From contig JAYWVB010000041.1 in NCBI GenBank assembly GCA_039881045.1, forward strand, positions 244,937 through 308,936: DNA of 64,000 nt, written 5' to 3'. The notes under the pieces were generated by a model, which saw nothing but the letters and a program-made list of their open reading frames with translations, had not been told where the DNA came from and made no database searches. This document shows positions 12,447 to 24,750 of this stretch, piece after piece. This DNA comes from Chaetomium olivaceum. Taxonomy: Eukaryota; Ascomycota; Sordariomycetes; Sordariales; Chaetomiaceae. The first letter of the stretch is position 1; the number at the start of each line of letters is the position of its first letter. The position numbers were made by a program, and so were the translations under genes.

Positions 12447-14236
12447 CTGAATGGAAATAATTTGTGGAGGGCGAGCCCCGTGGGGCTACTTCGGCAGAGA
12501 TACCGGTAGTTGACCCGGATTTGGAATGTCTGGAAGGCTGTATTTTGCGAAGTTTTGTCGTCTGGCGTGCTATCAGTGACCTGCGTTGAAGAGCGGACGG
12601 TGGCTGGGACAAGACAGCGAGCATGTGGCGCCGAGGCGGATCCCGGGGGGATATGATGGCGGGCAGTGGTGGATGGGCTGCAGCGGAAGTCTTGCGCGCT
12701 GCGAAGTTAGAGTTTGGTCCGCGGCAGCTGTGCGGATAGCGACGGTAACGTAGGCGTGCCCCCTCAGCAAGTCATTGCTTTTGTTGATGACATGCGCGCG
12801 CGTGTGAATTTCGGTGTCGTTGGCATGTATGGTGTCCGCACTCGGTGAGCAAGCTCGGGAAGGTCGTTTTAGGCGGACGCCTTAATCTACCTTGCTCTTT
12901 TGCTTCATACAAGTGTAGGCAGGGATTTGTGAGTTCAGAGCAACCGCGCAGTAAGTATATATGGATGATATTATACCGTCTGATATTTAGTACCATTGAA
13001 CAAAACGACAAGAGTCGGATTCCTAGGGCCTGGGGGTGGGAGTAGGTTTAATACACTTTGCATCACTCCACATCAAGCACATGAGTGATTGCCAAGCGTG
13101 CGACTAAAAAAGATCGTTCCTGAGCAGTGGCGGAACTCAAGTGCCTTGACCAACGATGACGGTAGCATAATTTGAGGATCTTATGCCATGGCCTGGCAGC
13201 CGGATATAGAAACAGGGGCCCAGCCCTAGCAATGATGCAACAGGGTAGGGGGCCATGAGTGCCCGGGGGAGGGGGGTCGATGGAGGAGGAAATCCATCAA
13301 ATCTGAAAAACCCTGGTGGATTAACCGAATCGAGGAGGAATCCGCGCCAGGGTAGACCAAACAGCCCCAAGACAGATCATAGCCTGGAAAACGTGTGGAA
13401 GGATAGAAAACGGCCATCCGAATAGGAAATATATTGTGAAACAGGCCCTTACCATGCAGTTGGAGGGAGAGCATGACGACAGCCAGTCTTTTGGGGGTTG
13501 TGCCAGCGCCCGGCCCATCGAATGCAGCCGCGGCACTTGTCTCGCGGCTAAGCTTGGTTACGGCAGCTCGCCGTTATTATCCTCTCAGCGGCTAGATGTG
13601 GAGGATCTGTGGGAAATACTGGGCTGAACCAAGGCAAAAACATCTCGGCATCATGGTGACCAGACTGACTCGCAAAGACTGAAGGGCGCCATGGTGGCCC
13701 ACTGGGTTAGGCGGCGCGACGGCGTCGACGCACCCGCTGTTAGCGCGGGATGGTGTGCGGGAGGTTCTGTGGGGCGGGGAGCACACTCTTGCTCGGGATG
13801 TGTGGATGTACTGTACCTAGACGCTGAGCCTGTTGCGTGGGAGGCATGATGTGGGCGACCGACCGGTAACTGGTCGGGTTTTCACCGTCGTGTCCCAAAG
13901 AAGCTATAATAGAGCTAGGGTGCTCTATATCAGGGACAAAACGAGATCGATACCCTGGCCTGTCATAGGGCAACGGGAAGAGAAGGACTTGATTAGCTGC
14001 CAGATTGCCGAACAGGGGACAGTAACAAGCAATGTACCAGGCTAACCCATGGCGAGGGCAGGAGAATCAGTTATCGCGTGGGCACTTGAATGTAACCCAC
14101 ACCACAGGCCAGGAAACTTCTTCCCAACAGCTGGCGCTGGCGCTGCCCAGGACAAGGCACTGGCGGCGGGAAAAAATAACGAAACCCTTGGACCTTGGAC
14201 ATCACGGTTAAGCCCGGTGACGGAGGTGACGGAGGT

Positions 14237-14257
14237 GGGGGGGGGGGGGGGGGGGGG
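14237..14257 (+). repeat. G21 homopolymer
   Basis: Twenty-one consecutive G residues, preceded by two GACGGAGGT repeats. Such a run can form G-quadruplex DNA and is prone to length error in sequencing. It lies in a gene-free tract. Confidence 0.9.
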
Positions 14258-15429
14258 CGGGTGTCAAGAGCGGAAAGCCACTCTCCATTGCCGACTCTAC
14301 GCAGTAGGCCGAATGATGGAAAGTAACAAAACCTGAGGACTGTCAATGGAGGGAATGGTATCGTGGCATCGTGGCTCGAAGAGGTTTGGTCTCGGGGGCT
14401 CCAAGATTGCTTCTCAATGCTGCGGGGGAGGCTCTGTCACTGACCAAGTTAGCTAGGAGCATGTACACTGAGAAACGAGAAACTTCATGCCTTGTTTGTA
14501 AATGCCCACAAACGCAGGACACGGCGAAGTTGGTCATCCCACCCGTTGGGGAATCAACGCCGGCAAGAGAGTGGGAATGACCCCGGAGTGGGCGATGCTT
14601 GGCGACTAGGGTCTGCGGAAGAGCGCGACGGCGCGTCAGGCGACGGAGGCGGTGGCCGAGCGCATGAATAAAAGGCGTTTCATTCAAACCTTGCAATTAA
14701 AAGTAGTTTTATGCTCCCACAACACAACGAAATTGATGTCATCTCGGCCTTCTAGAAGCTCGAGGTAACGTCGACCTTCGGGCTAGGGCTGATGACGGGA
14801 GCGCCGCGATCCCGGGTTGAGCCTGGACAGCAGGAGCGTTTGAACAAAGATGAGGAACTTGAACTTGAGTATGGATCAATCCCAGGCCTACGTAGGTGTT
14901 GCTTGTTCAGTTGATAGACGAAAGCTCGTTGCCATATGCAGAGCTAAAAGTTGAACCAATCGCTCAGTGCGCAGGAATCAGAAAAAAGAAGAATCGAGGC
15001 GCTTCAGATACCCTACTCCGGCCATAAAGAAGACAAGTCGTCACGATGGAAGGTTCCTTCCGAGACATGTCTCTGATCAACCGTACAAGACCCACTCCAG
15101 GTCCCGCTTGTTGCGCGCAGCCCCTGCAATCAGGGTTCGCAACCACAGTCATGGAAGGAGCATGGGTCGATCGAAGACGCATCTATCGACGGGAACGTCT
15201 CCGCATCTTCAATTTCGTGTTTGGCGGACCGAGCCGGTATTCAGTTGAGACGAGGTCTCGGGATACAATAAGTTTGCTTTTATTGGTGGCGCGTTACGGC
15301 AGCTGGAAGGTCCTCAAAGGTGAGAGAACCGCTGAGGGCACGACAGACATCTCCCCCTTGATTCTCCTGTCTGCCCGCGGTGTTTCCTACGCTTCTCCGG
15401 CCGAGCTCCTGATCAACGTCAGGTTTTGA

Positions 15430-15709
15430 CTAGAACAGGACGTCGGTGGAGTCTTTTCCCCAGATCGGAGTGGCCGCTGCGCCAAGCCATCGCTGCGCTC
15501 CGAAAGGGGACCACCCGAACACAACAGCCCCGCCATCTGACCCTGGAGCCTGTTCGCCTGGGAACGGCCGGTCAAAGCTCCCGGAGGAGTTGAAGAGGTC
15601 ATCTACCACACCAGCTTCTTTGACAGACGCCTGGGAGACGACATATTTCCATGGATGCTGGTAGCCCATTGATCCATTGATCGGTAACGCTACCCTGGTT
15701 CTTCATTGA
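15430..15709 (-). pseudogene. Unrecognised coding-like fragment
   Basis: An open minus-strand frame of about 93 codons ends in a stop at 15430; an ATG lies at 15669. Its composition is protein-like (Gly, Trp, Phe, Asp spread evenly; few low-complexity stretches), unlike the opposite-strand and shifted frames. No family was recognised and no upstream exons could be joined. It may be the last exon of a gene whose 5' part is degraded or not visible, or chance. Confidence 0.25.
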
Positions 15710-16702
15710 TGGCAATAGCCTTGGTGACACTCGGACACGATTCTTGAAAAATGATCCAGTAATATCTATGTATAACACATGTCTATCAAAGGGCCGGATT
15801 GTCTTTTTCAGATTGAGAAGCTGAACTGACGAAAAGATGTTGCTCGGAAATTTTTCCTGCATGGGGTGGTGCCCTGCCTTGGCATGCGCATCAGAAGGCC
15901 GATGGCAATGCATGGAAAACAGAATCGAACCTTCGAAGCTTTTACGAAATTTCACAGCCCCCTGCGGACTGATAGCCCCAAGACGCCTGTAGCGCCATGC
16001 AGACCTCGTAGCAGTGCAACGACATTCCACACCAAGCTCACAATCCTTTCTCCAACTTCCCCCTAACGGGAAACTCTCGTGATCTTCAATGCATGAACGC
16101 ATTGAGCGCAATCTCTTGCGAGCATGAGAAGCGAACGCTGAATCAGCCCTGACAAGATGCCCGCCTTCAGCTCGGTCCCAACCTCGCTGGCTATTCCGGT
16201 GTGCGATCGTCCCGGTCCCGCAAGGTGCGAGAACACCACTTGGCTGTTTGAGAACCCTACAACGTGAAAAATGTCTTAGTGGGGAGTGGGCGAGGTGGGA
16301 ATTGGCCGTTACAACAACGCTGGGCCACAACCTGGCTTCGAAATCAGATCATTAATCTCATCCTTGACTACTATGTATAGACAGAGGTGTTACAGCATGG
16401 CTTTTTGCTAGAATTAAAATACACCCCGGCTGTCCCAACCGCTCGTACAAAAACGCCCCCCGTCCCCCCGGAAAGAAATATGCAACACAAATCCGTCGTT
16501 TGCCTGCCTTGCATCGCAGCTGGAACCGCCGACCGGACTCCTGGAGAGCCGATCAAACAATCTGATATTGCACCACGCGACACTCACGGCTTGGTGCTAC
16601 CCGCCCGCTTCCGTGTCTATCATGCCCGGCCGCCTCGGCGTTTCCCCGTTTCCCAGGTCCGATTTTGTCAACCATGGATCCTCACCCTTCCCGTTAAGGC
16701 AT

Positions 16703-19700
16703 CTATGCAAAGTTATCTTGTCTGTCAACCCAGATATCCTCCAACTCATTGAAGCTAGAAAAGTGGATGGGGCGGTGTTGGTCGCTGTAGAATGGCATGG
16801 GAGTGTCCAGCTTCACATGGATAGCCTTCTTCTCTAGCCCGCCAAATGCGCTGCCCATGAAGCTGTAGTTCCACTTGCCGGTGTCGGGGACTAAAAAGAA
16901 GCCCCTGAATTTGTCGCTGAGCAAGACCTGGCGCCTTTCGCCCATAGCCGTCGAGAAACCCTGAGGTTGATCGCTGCCGACATCTTTGTTCTCCGCGCCC
17001 CATTTGTAGCCCTGAGGAGTGAGAGCCCAGGCAGAAAGCGATACGCTGCCTGGGGTAAACGACACCGCGACCGTGAGCGTGTTTTGTTCATTCCATGTGG
17101 CGTGGGCATCGACCAGTCTGGCATGGCTGGTGACGTCCATCGCAGACATGTACGGGAGCTCATTGCCAGACATGGTGTGGATGATGCCGAGGGGTTCCAT
17201 ATCCTTTAGTAGTTCATGCTGCGGTAGGTGCTGCGGCAGCTGCACGTTACGCAGCCCGCCAATCTGCGGGACCATGACGATGCACTTGATCTCTTTGACC
17301 TGGTCATTGTCGGCCGGGGAGGATCCGTAAAGATAGCCAGCCACCTGCACCCGGAGATCCGCAATGGTGATGAACTTTTTGAGGATGTTTTTGGGCATCA
17401 CGTACGTGATCTCGTCCACATCGCTGTCCACAGGAGCCACATACATGTTGTTGGCTCTCGTGCGTAGATTAGAGGTGGCGATGGCCCGAGTGCGCCACTC
17501 CGTCTTGGAGGCGAACGTCTGCTGCTCAAACTGCGACGTCGTCGTAACGATGATCTCCTCGCCGTGGACGTTTTGAGTCTTGGTTGTGACCGCCGTGAGC
17601 TGCTGCTGCTCTTGTTGCTGCTTCTCGATTTCTGCAGCCTGTTGTCTCTGCAGAGACGGCGCTGAAATCTCCATACCCAAGATGATGTCTCGCACCTCGC
17701 TGGTGGTCAAACTTGACACGTTTACATTGTTCTTCTTTCCGTAGTCGTTGAGGATCAGGTCTCGAAGTTGCATTTCAACTTTGATCCAGTCGTCATCCGA
17801 GAGAGACGGCCAGATGTGATGATCTTGCGTGATCACCGTCTTGTCTGGCCGAAGGATGAGCTTTGTCTTGTCCTGATTGACATGTAAGGCTCTCAAGATG
17901 AGAATCAGGCGAGAGAACGCCGTATACGACGAAATGCTCTTGAGCCACTCGTCATAAAGGTTGAAGAGCACCATCTGGGGTTCAGTGGCGCGCAGAATCA
18001 TGTCTCCCAATTTCTCAACCTTCATAGCGGCCTGGAAAGGCAGCTGCAGCTCAGAAGCACGAATAGAAATGTTGGGGAAATCCAAAAGGTTAACCTCGAG
18101 GGGATCAAGCAACCCCTTTCGAGTGACGATGAGCTGCTTCGGCTGCTCTTCAACTGGGAGCGACCGAATTAACGCTGCGACTTCTTCGGCTGTCTTCCAC
18201 TTGGCCAGTTGGCCAAGACGCTTCTGCCCAGCCCAGACACTGGTGTGGATGATCTTGAGGAAGAGCTGGCCGGTTCGGGGGTTGAAGATGAAGATGGCCC
18301 CGTTGATCGGTTTTGTCGTCAAATTGCCCTCGAATGTCTTATGGATTGTGACCCGGTACACGTTGGTGTCGTCGATGAACAGCTGCGTCTGGTTGCTGAA
18401 CAATTCGGAGTAATTCTGGGAGTTCAAAAACTCCTGGTTGCTCTCGGACGCATAAAGCTGCAAGCCCTTGCGGATGCGCTCGCGCAGTACGTAGAGCGCG
18501 GGATTTGCCTTCATGATCTTCCCCATGGCCTGCTGGACCAAGGTCTTCAAGCCAGGGAAGTACTGTCCATAAGCCGAGTAGAGATTGTACGCAAGATCAA
18601 TCCCGATCATCAACCCAGTCGGGGATGGGTACAGACTCATGCTATCGGTGGTGTAATCCAGATACTTCGCTCTGACATATCTCTCGATGTCGTGAGAGTC
18701 GTAATCACCGTAGCGAAGCTGCACATCAATCCAGAACTTGCTCGTCGTGGTTGCCTCGATCGCGTCCTTGTTGTCGAAGAGCAGCGATGGCCGGGTGACA
18801 TTCCACTTGTGGCTTGCGAACAGCTGGATATCCGCGCAGGAGCTGTTCATCTTGTACGACTTTCTGGGGTGAATGGTCTCCTTCTGCACCGACTCGATAC
18901 TGAGAGCCTCCAGCTCCTGGTCAAAGACTTGGCAGAGATCCATGACAACGGATTCGTGAATCTTTTGCCACAAATGGGCACGGAAGATTTGAATGAGAGA
19001 AATCTTCAGCGTTGGGATCTTGCCGTGCAGGAAAATACCAGTAAGGTCGAGCTGCACTTGGAAACCAACGTACACGTTTGCTCTGTTGATGGTCGGGGAC
19101 CACCAGAGGGTGAAGCGTCGGTTGGGAATTTGATTCAACCCAGACCGTTGGGCGTTAGTTAGTTTTTTGAATTGCATAGACTGCGATAGGAAGCAAACGT
19201 TAGTGATACTTGGCCAATGTGAGGTTATCACCGCGCGGATATTGGGGCGCGGAAAGAGCACCGTGAATGGAAAATGGGGGTAGATGAGAGAAACCAGGAC
19301 TGACCTGTTCAAAACCCGAGGCTCTCTCCCAGAACAGTCCTTCCCAGGACGGGAAGCCCGTTGCCTTGAAGAGCGTGTGCTCTAGAATGGTCTCGACACC
19401 ACCCAGAGCTTGGATGACATCAGTGCGGTAGGCGTTCAGGTTCCACAACTTGCCATCGTGCCTTTGGCTCGTCCACCAGAATGGATTGCTCTTCATAAGC
19501 TGATAGATTTTGAACTCCGCCCGGGTGCGGAAACCCTTGTCGAAGCTCAGCGTGCTGCGATCTTTCTGAAACAAAGTGTTGATACGAGGCAGGCCACGAT
19601 CCCAACTATCTTCCAGGTCCTCCAGGGTGAGTCTCCGGTTTTGCTGGTTTGCCTCGAGACGCTTCTGAGAATATTCTGTCCACACACGCTGGGAATCGAT

Positions 19701-22700
19701 AAACTCAGCCTCCCATGGGATGATGTACCGGAAGATGTTGGGAATCAGCGTCTCCTCATCATGGGACATGCCCGCACGATAATGCGTGACACCGACATCG
19801 GTTTGCTTGTACCATCGTTTGTCACTTGCTGGAATCAAGATATGGGAGCCCGAGATCATGCCAAGACCACCGAGTTCCTTTGGTGTGTAGAAAACGGCCG
19901 GGGGGAAACGGGACGGCATCTTCGAGTTCAGGCCGATCTTAACCCGAGTTTGAATCTTGGTCTCGCACTTGACAATGGTGTCAAGTAGGTTGACTGTCGA
20001 GACTGCCGCTTCGCGGTAATAGGTGAACAAGGTGATCAGAGCAGTGTTCCACTTGTTCGCAATCTTGGTGAAGGTTGTGGAGCCGGACGACATCAGAATC
20101 TGGCGGATACGATTGTTGAATTTCTGGATGTCCTCCTCAGTCACCTGGAGGAATGCGTGTGCGGTCCGTTCCTTGGTTGTGTTGTCCACAAGCGACCAGA
20201 CGCTGTCCTTGACCGGAAATTCGTCATTCTGATTGCGGATTTTGGGCAAGATGCGCACCTCAAAACCACACATGGAGAACAAAAGATTGGGGTTGTCTTT
20301 GCTGTACACACTAGCAAATGTGTCTTCCCACTCAACCGTAGTGACTGACCTAGGGAGGCGGTTCTTGAGGTCCCAGAAAACGGCCCTCCCGAGATTCACG
20401 TCGTGTCTCATCAGCCGCATACGCGAGTCCCTGGGCCAACACTTCTTGCTCTTATACCCGATGACGTTCTCGAAGTTGGGGTCGGGTTGTTCCGTAAGGA
20501 ATCGTTGGATAAGATCCCTCGACTCATCAGCCGTGAAGCGCAAGCACACCCAGATCTTGTCGATGTATCTGGTGTAGAGCCGGATGGGGTGCCTGGTCTC
20601 TGTCTCGCGATCCTGGAACTGGAGGAAGTCGTTGGGGCTTTGCGGGGGGCCCGCGATCTCGCTCGCTCGCTGGGGACCAAGAAGAAGAAGATCGAGAATC
20701 AGGCCATAGTACTGGAAAACAAAGGCTGAAAACTGAAGACCGCGAATCATGCCATAACTGTTGACATGGCTCATGTCCTTGTAGGTCAATGTGACGTTGT
20801 TCTTGGCAGTGATGTAGTCGGCCAAGTTGTGGTCCATGATCAGGCGCAAAAGCGAGTTGAGCAACGTCAGCTCGATCTTCTCATAGACCTTTGATAGTTG
20901 CGTCTCGATCATAACATTGCACTCGCCATTCGCCGTTTCCCAGACTTTGTCGAGGTTGTTGATGCCCTGCGCCCACTTGTAGACCAAGAGGGGGAACTTC
21001 GGAGTCAGAAGGCTTGATCCACGCGGGGAAGAGGTGGCGTTGATCGGCCTGATACCAAAGGTATTGGTCAAGATACGCATCGCTGATCTTCTCGATGGGC
21101 TCGATGTCGTAAACAGGATTGATGGTGCTGTAGTTGTCGTTCATATCGATGCCGACTTCCTTGAAAGCCCGCTGCGTGAGCAGGAACCGCTTGATCCGCT
21201 CCAACGTAGTCCCGGGACTGTCGTAGGCTTGCTCAATCAGAGCAAGCTCCTCACGCTGGCTCTGATTCAGCCTGCCCTTGGTGGAATAGGCTTCGCGCAA
21301 CCGCTCGAGGGCCAGGATGAGAATTTTGGTGTCATGCTTGTACGAGACGCTTGGAAAAGGGATGGGCGAAAATTTCCGCGACTCAAGCCAATGAACGGTC
21401 GTGGTGTAAATTGCAACAGCTTCCTCAGATGAGACATACGGACCGTCCTTCATGTGGTTGTGTTGCCTCTCTTGCTCTGCTTTGAGCCACAAGCGGGTAA
21501 GGCGCCCAACGTTCTTTTTGGCCACAGTCTTATCGACGGTGGCGCCTCTTCGGATGCGTTCCCGGTTGTAGTGGGCAACTGAAATCCACCAATCTGCTTT
21601 TGACTTGACGTATCTCAGGATAATGTTCTCAATGGCGGCAGGCAACCCGGGAACCTTCCAGGGGATGTTGCTCTTCCAGCACCTCCAAGCTTCAGAAAGA
21701 TGTTGGAGGACTGTGTTGACCTTGTTCTGTTTGATCCCTTCCGGCATCATGTCCATCAGGTCGGCCATAACCGAGGCACGTAATTCCAAGTCAAAGTGTG
21801 ACTCAACACGCTGCTTCGTGACAGTCTTGGCGACTCCCTTGCTATGACGACCCTCGAACTGACGCGAGAGAAGATTGCCGAGCCAACGCTCGAGCAGCGG
21901 GATGATACCCCGCATGAAGAACAGCCAGACCCTCCAGGACGGTGCCCAAAAGCCACAGCCCGGCCCCTTACCGACGGAATCGGTGTTGAACCGGTAGTAG
22001 ATCAGATGCTTGATGTCCTTGCACGAGCGGATCTGGTGCATGAGCTTGTATTTGTACCGATACATACCCGTCAGTTGCCCGACATGGTTGAAGGCGTACA
22101 GGATGCCATCAGCAAGCTGAAAAGCGTCAATATTCCCAAGCCGGTATTGCACCTGAGCATCCACGATGAGCTTCGTCAAACGCAGGATCTCACGCATCAA
22201 GTGGAACGCGTTTCCAAAACGCGACTTCTTCCGTTCCTTGGTCGTCAATGTTTTCACAGGCTTCAGGTTGAAGTTGTAGTCAAGATGGAGGTATGTAAGG
22301 TTCTTGCGATGAATCAACAGATTGAGCATGTTGAAACCTTGACGGCAGACCTGGAGTCCAGCTTCGACCCAGTCAATCGTCGTTTGCTGGAAAAACTTTG
22401 TCTGCTTGAGCGTTTTGAGCAGGTTCTGTTTCTGCAGCGACTTCGGCCTCTTTTTGTGCAGCTCATTGAGTACGTAGGTCTTGAGGAGCTTCTGGTACGA
22501 GACTCGAACTTTGACAGGCTGCTTGGGAGGGCAGTGCTCCAGGTACCAATGTTTGATGAGCGGTACATCTTGAGCTCGCACCATGCGTCCAGACCGGCGG
22601 TCAAAGGGGAAAGGCGCCCACCAGAGCTCAATCGCGGACGCCGTATCGTCGGTGGAAAGTTCGTCGTCCGCAAAGAAAGGCTCAACCGCCGCGGGAAGCT

Positions 22701-23947
22701 CAAACGCCTCCTCCTCTGGCTCTTCGAGGTTGCCCTGCCCAAATAGCTCATCCTCATGGCTCACAGTGATGTTCTTGGGCGCAACAGCGCGGGACGAGAT
22801 CGGGTTGATGTTGGTGTCGAAGTAAAACGCAGGGAGGTCGGGGTCTTCGGTTTGTGGTAGACGACCTGCGGGTGAGAGTGCCAGGAGAGATGCACACTAC
22901 GCGGCAGCGCGTTGTAGAGGTACGGATAAGAAACACGGCACTCCGTCCGGATTGGGTTCCGGAAAATGATGCGGTCCATGGCATTGAACTCGCCAAAGTC
23001 TTCGTCGTTGGGGTCGATGTCCTTGTAGAGCGGTTCAAACCGAGGGCCACCCGGCAGCGCGACGTTCAGCGCCTTCCCCGTCAAGAAACTCTTCAACTCA
23101 AAGAGGTAAAAGTAGTTTTGGTCGACGACATCGGACACCAACGGTAAACTCAGACGGTACAAATTGGCCATCTGCGGTAGCGTGAGATTCCACCTCTTGT
23201 AGCTCGGCCCATTCACGTGCGATGTGTCGAGAAGCGGCTGGTGATCGTAAAACCATTCGTAAACAGCTGCTTCTTCTTCCTCGTGCAGGTCCATCTGAAT
23301 AGGCTCCAACGGCTCGACATCCTCAATATTCTCCGACCAGGACAACGGGGGCTCTTCGTCATCAAATGGCGGAAACCGCATGCGCTTGAATAGCCTCCGG
23401 TCTCTCTTCTCCTTCCGCATGGTACTCCACATGGTAGCCCACTGTGCAAAGAAGACGGGTTCGATGACGCGAGGTGTCTCGTTGACGAGGGTCAAGCATC
23501 CGTTGACATGGTAGAGGACTTTGACCTCGCGGGCCGACTCCCAAGGCATGGGCATGTTCTCCAGCAGCTTCATGACAGCATGCGGCATAAACTTCAATGC
23601 GCCAAGGTAGCTGCGTTTGTCGCTCGTGTACTTCTTTTGGGAGACGTCGCCGATATCCTTGACGATCTTTCGCAGATGTTCTGGCGGCATATCGGCCTTT
23701 TGCGTCTCCACAAATCCACCCTTCCTCTTCTCGCCGAACCGACTTCGCTGCATGCGAAGCCATTCCTTCTTCTTTTGCGCGAATTTGGCGATTTGAGGAT
23801 CAGTCGGGGGGCGGTACCCCGGCGGCGGCGGCGCTGGGATCGCGGGAGGGGGGGGAAGCGATGATGGGGGACCTGGCGGAGGGGGAGTTGGAGGCGGAGG
23901 CGGAGGGCCCCAGCCTGGGGAGGCGGCGGCGGCGGAAACGAAGACAT
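16703..23947 (-). CDS. PRP8: Pre-mRNA splicing factor PRP8 (three frame breaks)
   Basis: PRP8 is the large U5 snRNP protein at the catalytic centre of the spliceosome. Nearly its whole length is present: a poly-Pro N-terminus, the conserved N-terminal/RT-like/thumb regions, the endonuclease-like and RNase H-like domains, and a C-terminal Jab1/MPN domain. One 124-base intron (19181-19304) splices in phase. The expected product is about 2373 residues, usual for fungi. The reading frame is interrupted three times: near 23917-23921 in the Pro-rich start, near 22851-22853, and near 20988-20996. At each site the conserved protein continues directly in another frame: one base missing at the first two, one extra (or two missing) at the third. 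The internal starts at 22764 and 19312 are GTG/TTG artefacts of those breaks or of the intron. PRP8 is essential, so assembly error is the likely cause. The gene is divergent from eIF3c. Confidence 0.95.
19181..19304 (-). other. PRP8 intron
   Basis: GTCAGT donor and CGCAG acceptor. Splicing restores the conserved G-F-E-Q / S-M-Q-F-K-K-L-T-N junction of PRP8. Confidence 0.85.
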
Positions 23948-24750
23948 CTGGAGATTGTTGACCACTCCTTAACTCGGATGAGCTTCAACACCGAAGGGGA
24001 TTGATTCCCTTGACGCGCCGAAGAGTACTCGATGGGGCTGCGCTCTCGACGGCGGTTCGGGTGTCAATAAGAAATGACTTTGAAGAACGAATCCATGGAA
24101 AATTTAACCAAAGCAACAATCCCCTAACAGATTGAGATAGTGATCGCGCGTCGTGGGGTGTTGACGTGATGAAGCCAAAACTTGGCCGATGCTCAGATAC
24201 AAAAAATCTCGAAGAGCTCTCGCGAAGCCGGTGGCGCGAAGGTGCTGGCGCGTAGCCCGGCAGAGTTTCGATTGCACAATAACTTTGATACATGCATAAC
24301 TACGTTTCAGGACGCAAAATACAGCCGTATGGTAATGTATCAATATACGGTAAATTACAGCTCACGTGAAATATCAGCTGACTACTCTAGCCCGAGAGTC
24401 AGTCACCCAAAGTGCCTCGACATTATTTGTTCTTGATCGGGCACCCTTCCGGTCTTCTGTGCAAAGGCTCATCTTCATCCCAGTGCTGCTACTTTGACCC
24501 AACGCTATCATTGCGGTGGCAAAAGTGGAGGCGGAGAATTGATACAGGCGGGCTGTCTTAACCACTGTGTTTCCCACCCACTCAGCCCCAAATCGCCCCA
24601 CCAGAAAATCACCATCCACTGAAAAATATTATCAACCCCTCCACTTGGTTTTCGCTCCTTGTCTCGCCAGCACAACGTCACGGCGTATCGCGAAATCCGC
24701 CATCGATTATCGACTCGACTCCCCGTGCGCACTAAGGGCAGATCTTCACC
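23948..24750. other. Divergent promoter region of PRP8 and eIF3c
   Basis: About 800 bases between two oppositely oriented core-expression genes. No gene seen. Confidence 0.6.

Larger units (their letters stand above)
12447..16702. other. Gene-poor tract
   Basis: No complete gene supported over 4.2 kb. The left end likely contains the 5' exon and promoter of the Myb gene. It holds a G21 homopolymer (14237-14257), a coding-like fragment (15430-15709, listed separately), and at the right the 3' flank of PRP8. Confidence 0.4.

Noticed and set aside
14049..14336. 95-residue open frame around the G21 run
   Set aside because: Poly-Gly from the homopolymer; no supporting features on either side.
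18209..19162. 317-residue plus-strand open frame
   Set aside because: Exact antisense of PRP8 coding sequence with no domain of its own.
21844..22746. 300-residue plus-strand open frame
   Set aside because: Antisense of PRP8.
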